Positions 59,081 to 64,000 of a stretch of 64,000 bases of DNA are shown here, piece by piece. The stretch is from Cytophagales bacterium (GTDB lineage: Bacteria > Bacteroidota > Bacteroidia > Cytophagales > Bernardetiaceae): NCBI GenBank assembly GCA_004293815.1, contig RDZD01000021.1, forward strand, positions 1 to 64,000. Direction: 5' to 3'. Made by a program: the position numbers and the translations under genes. The notes below the pieces were generated by a model. The model was given only the letters and a program-made list of their open reading frames with translations. It had not been told where the DNA came from and did no database searches. Position 1 is the stretch's first letter. Each line of letters begins with the position of its first letter.

Positions 59081-60415
59081 TTAATAGTGACACTTGGCGC
59101 ACTCTAAACCACCAATGTCTTCCACTTTGAGCGGCTTCTTGGCATTTTTAGCGTGTAATTTAACCATGTCTTCGTAGTAAGGATTGTCTTTTGTGTTCAC
59201 CTCTGTTTCTCTGTGACAGGCTATACACCAACCCATGGTGAGAAGCGATGATTGTTGAACAATTTCCATCTCCTCAATATTACCGTGGCAACGCTGACAT
59301 TCAATACCCGCAACAGTCACGTGCTGAGAGTGGTTGAAGTAAGCCAAATCTGGCAAGTTGTGAATTCTTACCCACTGTATTGGCTCATTTTTCTCGATGG
59401 CCGCATAAATTTTTTGAATTTCAGGCGAACCAGTTTTGATTTTATTGTGGCAGTTCATACAAAGGTTTGCAGCAGGTATGCCAGCTGACTTACCTCTAGC
59501 AGCCGTGCCATGGCAATATTTACAATCAATCTTATATTGACCTGCATGTAATTTATGTGAGAACGGTATAGGCTGATCAGGTGCATAACCTTGTTGGATA
59601 CCCACAGTAAACAAACCTTCTACAACTGTTTTAGCTATTAAGGCAATAAATATCAAAGTACAAACACCCAAGAATGGACGGCTTTTGATTACTGCACCTA
59701 TTTCAAATGGATTCTCATCCAAAAATTCTTTTTCCGCTTCATTGAAATTGCGATTTTGCTTCATGCTCAAAGAGAAGCTGCGTCCCAAAATGGCTAAAGC
59801 AAAGCCTGCTAAGAGAAGCAAAGTAGCCAAGATGCAGATAGTCAAAACAAGCAAGCCAGAAGAACCACCTGATTCTTCCGTAGTTGTTCCAGCACCTGCA
59901 CCAGCCGCAACCGCTACAGCTGGGCCTTTTTTAGTTTCATCTTGTACATAAGACAAAATAGCCACAATTTGCTCATCTTTGAGAAAATCGTGGTTGGGCA
60001 TGATTTGTTTATACTCATTATATAAAGCTACCGCGTAGGGGTCTCCACTTTTGATAACTTTCTCGGGATACTTGATAAAGTTAATGAGCCAAGGCACAGT
60101 ACGACGTACAGAAACGTCCTTAAGAGCAGGACCCACCACTTTTTCGTGTACAGCGTGACACTGTTTACAGTTTGCGTCAAAAACTTCCTTACCAGAAGCT
60201 ATAACAGCGGCATCAGCAGACAGTGCACCTGCTGGGGCAGCAGTGGCAGTAGCATCAGCGGGGGCGGCAGTAGCAGTATCTTTCGGGGCAGCGTCTTGAG
60301 CTAGAGCTTTGTGCGAAAAAAGTCCAGCTAGTCCTAAAGTAAAGACAACCAAAAATGTCCAAAAGAAAGACCCTCTGACTGACCGATAATTAAGCTGAAA
60401 GTTCATGTTAATCAT
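59081..60415 (-). CDS. actA: Alternative complex III subunit ActA (six-heme cytochrome c)
   Basis: About 444 residues from the ATG at 60415; the ATG at 60406 is also possible. The TTG at 60442 is ruled out because it lies inside the promoter. A signal peptide ends near ALAQ, followed by an Ala/Thr/Pro-rich linker, a single-heme domain (CKQCH) and a membrane helix (about 190-215). A pentaheme domain completes it: CKYCH, CMNCH, CQRCH, CIACH and a final CAKCH at the very end. All six CxxCH sites are intact. It is the first gene of the operon. Confidence 0.95.
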   Translation of the reverse strand: MINMNFQLNYRSVRGSFFWTFLVVFTLGLAGLFSHKALAQDAAPKDTATAAPADATATAAPAGALSADAAVIASGKEVFDANCKQCHAVHEKVVGPALKDVSVRRTVPWLINFIKYPEKVIKSGDPYAVALYNEYKQIMPNHDFLKDEQIVAILSYVQDETKKGPAVAVAAGAGAGTTTEESGGSSGLLVLTICILATLLLLAGFALAILGRSFSLSMKQNRNFNEAEKEFLDENPFEIGAVIKSRPFLGVCTLIFIALIAKTVVEGLFTVGIQQGYAPDQPIPFSHKLHAGQYKIDCKYCHGTAARGKSAGIPAANLCMNCHNKIKTGSPEIQKIYAAIEKNEPIQWVRIHNLPDLAYFNHSQHVTVAGIECQRCHGNIEEMEIVQQSSLLTMGWCIACHRETEVNTKDNPYYEDMVKLHAKNAKKPLKVEDIGGLECAKCHY

Positions 60416-60439
60416 ATTAATGCTATTCTTTGAATGCTG

Positions 60440-60469
60440 CAAATGTAGAATACCTTTTTAATTACTCAA
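60440..60469 (-). promoter_or_regulatory. Promoter of the act-cox operon
   Basis: Minus-strand TTG (60469-60467), an exact 19-base spacer and TACATTTG (60447-60440). The expected start is near 60433, giving a very short leader of about 18-27 bases. Confidence 0.7.
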
Positions 60470-60936
60470 AATACAACACAAGCAAATTTGTTAAGATAGG
60501 TTAATTACTTTTTATAAAATTCTGATAATCAAATCTCAAGCTTCGTTCAAACAATGTAATTTAGAAGCATTCTAAATTAGTTCAAAAAACTTTAAAAGCA
60601 GTTTGCCTAGCCGTAAAATTACATTTCTCAAGTAACATTTTAAAAAGGATTAGCAATAATTTACATACAGTTGTGCAACTTTAACTTGATCTTTAGCGTT
60701 TCAGGAGTTTCTGTGCCCATCAAAGTAGTGTTCTTGTAAAAAAATATCAAAAAAAATAAAAAATAGTTCAGTTTTTACAAAAAAACTAAATTCTATACAT
60801 CCCCTCTCAAAGCAGTTTATATTACAAAAATGGACTCTTCTAAAGTTATAGACAGACTAGTCTTATCTCAAAAATTACGCTAAAAAAGTCTGCTTAATTT
60901 TATCTGATTGCAGTTGAAGTCTATTGTTTTTCATGC
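60448..60936. other. Gap between divergent operons
   Basis: Nearly 500 very AT-rich bases between the act promoter and the promoter of the EAD11-like gene. I found no gene, RNA or clear repeat in it. Confidence 0.5.
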
Positions 60937-60944
60937 TATATTTG
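60914..60944 (+). promoter_or_regulatory. Promoter of the EAD11-fcl pair
   Basis: TTG at 60914-60916, a 20-base spacer and TATATTTG at 60937-60944. Start expected near 60951, leader about 30 bases. Confidence 0.65.
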
Positions 60945-60979
60945 CGAAAATATTGAGTCAATAACCCTGAGTTCTGCCA

Positions 60980-61468
60980 ATGAACCACAAAACCTTTGTT
61001 GTAGACGTAGAAGAGTGTATTGCTACCAATCGTTTGGTAGAAGCCGTGAGCATGCTTGTAAGTTTTTTACGCAACCGTGATGTGAGCTTATACCAAGTGG
61101 CACTCACCCAACAGACTCGTTTAAACGAACTCATTGAAGCACGCACTATGCAAACAATAACCCCTGAAGAGTCTGAAAATGAGCGTGCAAGAATTCGAGG
61201 TGTACTCACTTATGTTGTAGAAAAAGTGGCAGAACTGCCACCAGCAGACAGCAAAGGGCAAGAATTTAAAGATGATAGGCAAAAACGTATTTTTTTCATA
61301 GAAAAAGAAGTCCTACACTTAAAGCAGCTGCTTGTTAAGCTCAAAGAACAGCGTACTTTGGTAGAAGAAAATCCTATCGCAGAAGAGCGTTATGACGAAC
61401 AAATCATGGATTTTGAACGCTGGATAAAGGACTATGAGCAGGAATTGACCCAATTAAACCCTCAATAA
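60980..61468 (+). CDS. Stand-alone EAD11-like domain with a coiled-coil tail
   Basis: 162 residues. The first 85 ([20 protein letters not shown], then [38 protein letters not shown]) follow the helical pattern of effector-associated domain 11, an adaptor found in Bacteroidetes and other bacteria beside CHAT and other effectors. The remainder is a charged coiled coil. There is no effector domain, so it may be a scaffold that recruits another EAD11 protein. The match is by eye. It is followed after 11 bases by fcl on the same transcript. Confidence 0.7.
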   Translation: MNHKTFVVDVEECIATNRLVEAVSMLVSFLRNRDVSLYQVALTQQTRLNELIEARTMQTITPEESENERARIRGVLTYVVEKVAELPPADSKGQEFKDDRQKRIFFIEKEVLHLKQLLVKLKEQRTLVEENPIAEERYDEQIMDFERWIKDYEQELTQLNPQ

Positions 61469-61479
61469 AGCTTTTGTTT

Positions 61480-62532
61480 ATGAACTTTTTGGATAAAATT
61501 TATGTGGCTGGCGCAAACGGCATGGTAGGTTCTGCTATTACTAGACGCTTGAAATTGCTTGGCTTTCAGAACCTTCTCACGCCTTCTTCTCGTGAGCTTA
61601 ACTTACTGAATCAGAATGCTGTAGAAGACTTTTTTATAAACCACCAACCCCAATATGTGTTTTTGGCTGCTGCCAAAGTGGGGGGAATTTGGGCTAATAA
61701 TACTCAAAGAGCAGACTTTATTTACCAGAACTTAATGATAGAAGCCAACGTCATACAAGCCGCTCATCAAAATAAGGTCAAAAAATTGCTTTTTCTAGGA
61801 TCTTCTTGCATCTATCCCAAGTTGGCACCACAACCTCTTCGTGAAGATTCGCTTCTCACGGGCACGTTAGAGCCTACAAATGAACCTTACGCTATTGCTA
61901 AAATAGCTGGTATTAAGCTTTGTGAGGCTTATAGATCGCAGTACCAACAAAATTTTATTTCGGTCATGCCCACAAATTTGTACGGCCAGAAAGACAATTA
62001 TGATTTGCACAACTCCCACGTACTACCAGCCCTTATTCGTAAATTTTATTTAGGTAAGTCTTTAGAAAACAATAATTTAGAGGCAATAGCGCGTGATTTG
62101 AGCCACTACCCTATTCAGTCTCAAAAACACGAGCAGCTTAGCAAAGAACAAATTTTAGATTTACTTAAACGTTTTGGTATCAAACAAGAAGGGGGAGACA
62201 CTTTTATAGATATCTGGGGCACAGGCACACCGCTACGTGAATTTATGTATGCAGACGATTTAGCAGATGCCTGCGTATTTCTTATGCAAAATTATAACGA
62301 AGAGCAGTTTGTGAATATAGGAACAGGGCAGGAAATTTCTATCAAAGAACTGGCACTACTCGTTAAAGAAATCGTTGGTTTTAAAGGCGATGTTTGTTTT
62401 GACACAACCAAACCCGACGGAACACCACGCAAACTGCTAGATGTTAGTAAGCTTCATGGGCTGGGCTGGAAAGCGCAAATTTCGCTAGCTGATGGCATCA
62501 AAATGGCCTTTGAGCATTATCTCAATATTTAA
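61480..62532 (+). CDS. fcl: GDP-L-fucose synthase
   Basis: 350 residues from the ATG at 61480; the TTG at 61474 is less likely. It is an extended short-chain dehydrogenase: nucleotide motif GANGMVGSA, Ser-Tyr-Lys triad in GSSCIYP with YAIAK, and the C-terminal [18 protein letters not shown]. It turns GDP-4-keto-6-deoxymannose into GDP-L-fucose. An extra 40-50 residues (about 190-235, ISQ-type helices, [14 protein letters not shown]) are seen in Bacteroidetes members. Gmd is not in the window. It shares a transcript with the EAD11-like gene. Confidence 0.93.
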   Translation: MNFLDKIYVAGANGMVGSAITRRLKLLGFQNLLTPSSRELNLLNQNAVEDFFINHQPQYVFLAAAKVGGIWANNTQRADFIYQNLMIEANVIQAAHQNKVKKLLFLGSSCIYPKLAPQPLREDSLLTGTLEPTNEPYAIAKIAGIKLCEAYRSQYQQNFISVMPTNLYGQKDNYDLHNSHVLPALIRKFYLGKSLENNNLEAIARDLSHYPIQSQKHEQLSKEQILDLLKRFGIKQEGGDTFIDIWGTGTPLREFMYADDLADACVFLMQNYNEEQFVNIGTGQEISIKELALLVKEIVGFKGDVCFDTTKPDGTPRKLLDVSKLHGLGWKAQISLADGIKMAFEHYLNI

Positions 62533-62657
62533 CAGAAACTTCGCATTGTAAACCCTTATCCATCAAACATTTTAAAAACCTTATACCTCACTTTGTCGTA
62601 TACAGTGAAAATTTGTTTTGTAATTCAGCTTACAACATAAAAAAACACTAGATTAAT

Positions 62658-63152
62658 ATGGCGAATGGAGTACTGGTATTGAATGCTGACTTTAGGGCAA
62701 TGACCGTATTTAGTGTTCCCAAGGCATTCTTACTCGTTTTTTTGGATAAAGCAGAAGTCATAGAAAAAACAGACAGCAGCTTTTTACGTACCATTTCACA
62801 TACATACAGCACACCGTCGGTTATCCGCCTGCGCAAGTATGTGAATATGCCTTTTAAGGGCGTGATGTTGTCGCGACAAAATATTTTCAAGCGCGATAAT
62901 CATCAATGTATGTATTGCGGCTCTCGCAAAGAACTGACTCTAGACCACGTCATTCCGCGTTCTAGGGGTGGCAATAGCGGCTGGCTTAATCTGGTAACCG
63001 CCTGCCATACTTGTAATTCTCGCAAAGGAAACCGCACGCCTGAAGAGGCAGGTCTCACCTTCAATCAAAAGCCTTACAAGCCGTCTTTTTTGATATTTTT
63101 ACGAGATTATACCAAAAATGCAGATGCCAAATGGCTACCTTATTTGAATTAA
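62658..63152 (+). CDS. HNH endonuclease family protein
   Basis: 164 residues. The HNH core lies at about 80-125: CMYCG and CHTCN for zinc, with LDHVIPRSRGG and NLVTAC between them. The N-terminal part (VLVLNADFRAMTVFSVPKAFLL) is the extension seen in a widespread bacterial HNH family. The DNA target is not known. It starts at ATG, 125 bases after fcl, and ends at a terminator. Confidence 0.9.
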   Translation: MANGVLVLNADFRAMTVFSVPKAFLLVFLDKAEVIEKTDSSFLRTISHTYSTPSVIRLRKYVNMPFKGVMLSRQNIFKRDNHQCMYCGSRKELTLDHVIPRSRGGNSGWLNLVTACHTCNSRKGNRTPEEAGLTFNQKPYKPSFLIFLRDYTKNADAKWLPYLN

Positions 63153-63196
63153 TTTGAACTCGCAGTTTTTAAATTGCGTAATTTGGTTATGACCTA

Positions 63197-63239
63197 AAAG
63201 TGGGGCTAGAACGAGCTGAGCTAAGTCTAGCCCCACTTT
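63197..63239 (+). terminator. Terminator after the HNH gene
   Basis: A perfect 14-base stem (63197-63210 with 63226-63239) and a 15-base loop. It is 44 bases beyond the HNH stop. Confidence 0.75.
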
Positions 63240-63399
63240 GTATAGTTATTGCAGCACCCTAAAGATTGCAACAAGCATGTTTTGTAGGCTAATAGCTCAA
63301 AAAATACTAAAGGAATACAAGAATTGCTTGGATATTAAAAGAATACTGTCGAGCTTTGCAGCCTAATTCTAAAAACTGGTTTAGTATTCGTCTTGTAAT

Positions 63400-64000
63400 A
63401 TGTCAATCGTCAATAAGATACGCAACCGTGCGGGCATCGCAGTTGGTGTAGTAGCCGTCGCAATGGGGCTTTTTATAGTGGGTTCAGACCTTATTAGCCC
63501 TTCTAATCTATTTTCTAGCGAACAGATGATAGGTGTACTGGATGGCACAGACATTTCTCGCAATCGTTTTGCCGAAGAGGTGGAAAAGTTCAAAGCTGAA
63601 ATGAAAGTTATCAACAACGTAGACATTACCGAGCGTGAGGCTGTATTTGCACGCGGTCGCGCATGGGAGCGTCTCGTTCAGGAGGAAATCATGACCAAGG
63701 AATACGAAAAACTTGGTATTGAAGTTACTCAAGACGAGCTTGTTGATATGGTACAAGGCAATAACATTGTGCCTGAACTCGCCCCTATATTTACCAACAA
63801 AGCTACAGGCAAAGTAGACAGAAACAAAGCTATAGAATTTATACAAAACCTTCAGAAAGCTGCCCCTGAAGACAGAATGTCATTTTTAGCATTTGAGCAG
63901 ACTCTCAAACCCCGCCGTTTGTTAGAGAAATATACCAACGTTTTGCGTCTGACCACTTTTGTAACAAATGCTGAAGCACGTCGCCGTTTTGAAGAACAGA
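63400..64000 (+). CDS. PpiD/SurA-type periplasmic chaperone, N-terminal part
   Basis: The first 200 residues, running off the window end. An N-terminal membrane anchor (residues about 12-32, GIAVGVVAVAMGLFIVGSD) is followed by a SurA-type chaperone domain (GVLDGTDISRNRF, VNRFAEE-like helix, AWERLVQEEIMTKEYEKLGIEVT). This is the layout of PpiD, an inner-membrane-anchored peptidyl-prolyl isomerase that helps outer-membrane proteins fold. The isomerase domains would lie beyond the window. The start is ATG. Confidence 0.85.
   Translation, partial: MSIVNKIRNRAGIAVGVVAVAMGLFIVGSDLISPSNLFSSEQMIGVLDGTDISRNRFAEEVEKFKAEMKVINNVDITEREAVFARGRAWERLVQEEIMTKEYEKLGIEVTQDELVDMVQGNNIVPELAPIFTNKATGKVDRNKAIEFIQNLQKAAPEDRMSFLAFEQTLKPRRLLEKYTNVLRLTTFVTNAEARRRFEEQ

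Noticed and set aside
60443-60979. Hidden tRNA or small gene in the gap upstream of actA
   Set aside because: I read both strands and saw no cloverleaf, no long frame and no repeat; the sequence is simply very AT-rich.
61474-61479. TTG start for GDP-L-fucose synthase
   Set aside because: The ATG two codons later is directly before the conserved nucleotide-binding strand.

Overview
The window is a 64 kb stretch of chromosome from a Bacteroidota bacterium, most likely of the Cytophagales type (the order is an inference). Supporting signs are: a type IX secretion (T9SS) sorting domain; an alternative complex III (act) operon running straight into coxB-coxA; menaquinone synthesis (menA); a membrane pyrophosphatase; DUF4199 and DUF1599 families; and several promoters that fit the Bacteroidetes pattern TTG, about 19 bases, TAnnTTTG. 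The DNA is moderately AT-rich with long AT-rich gaps. I saw no rRNA, tRNA, insertion sequence, prophage or CRISPR array.

Layout. 0-7 kb: a weak truncated reading frame at the edge, a YdeP/FdhF-type molybdopterin oxidoreductase, a small membrane/coiled-coil protein followed by a protein-kinase-fold protein, and an OmpA-family protein. 7-16 kb: hppA, menA, a very long protein of the contractile-injection-system tape-measure family (an orphan here), a DegP/HtrA protease and a small conserved protein. 16-24 kb: a two-component-propeller/SpoIIE phosphatase sensor, dnaX with a ten-A slippery run that links the gamma and tau frames, ssb and an M1 aminopeptidase. 24-29 kb: DUF4199, a degenerate dihydroorotase, a TPR protein, a TonB-domain protein and a LolC/E permease. 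29-42 kb: an NYN nuclease with a cold-shock-like tail, recJ, a DedA-like protein, DUF1599, a fused oligopeptide ABC ATPase, a lipoprotein, pheT, a multi-pass membrane protein, a small Sm-like protein, an MlaF-like ATPase and a CbpA-like DnaJ. 42-48 kb: a secreted TPR-CHAT caspase-like protein, a convergent small protein with a faint TIR resemblance, dnaK, and a tiny secreted protein that is almost only a T9SS sorting domain. 48-60.4 kb: coxA, coxB, actF, actE, actD, actC, actB, actA, all on the minus strand under one good promoter. 60.9-64 kb: a stand-alone EAD11-like domain protein, GDP-L-fucose synthase, an HNH nuclease and the start of a PpiD/SurA-type chaperone.

How the parts fit. MenA supplies menaquinone, the Act complex oxidises menaquinol and passes electrons to the CoxA/CoxB oxidase, and HppA adds a second ion pump driven by pyrophosphate. 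DnaK with the CbpA-like J-protein, DegP and PpiD cover cytoplasmic and envelope protein quality control. dnaX and ssb form a replication pair.

The more unusual content is scattered. It comprises the orphan injection-system tape-measure-like gene with a very AT-rich core, the CHAT/TIR-like and EAD11 pieces that belong to families used in bacterial conflict systems, the kinase-like protein with its membrane partner, and the dnaX frameshift signal. I do not see a complete new multi-gene defence system in the window.
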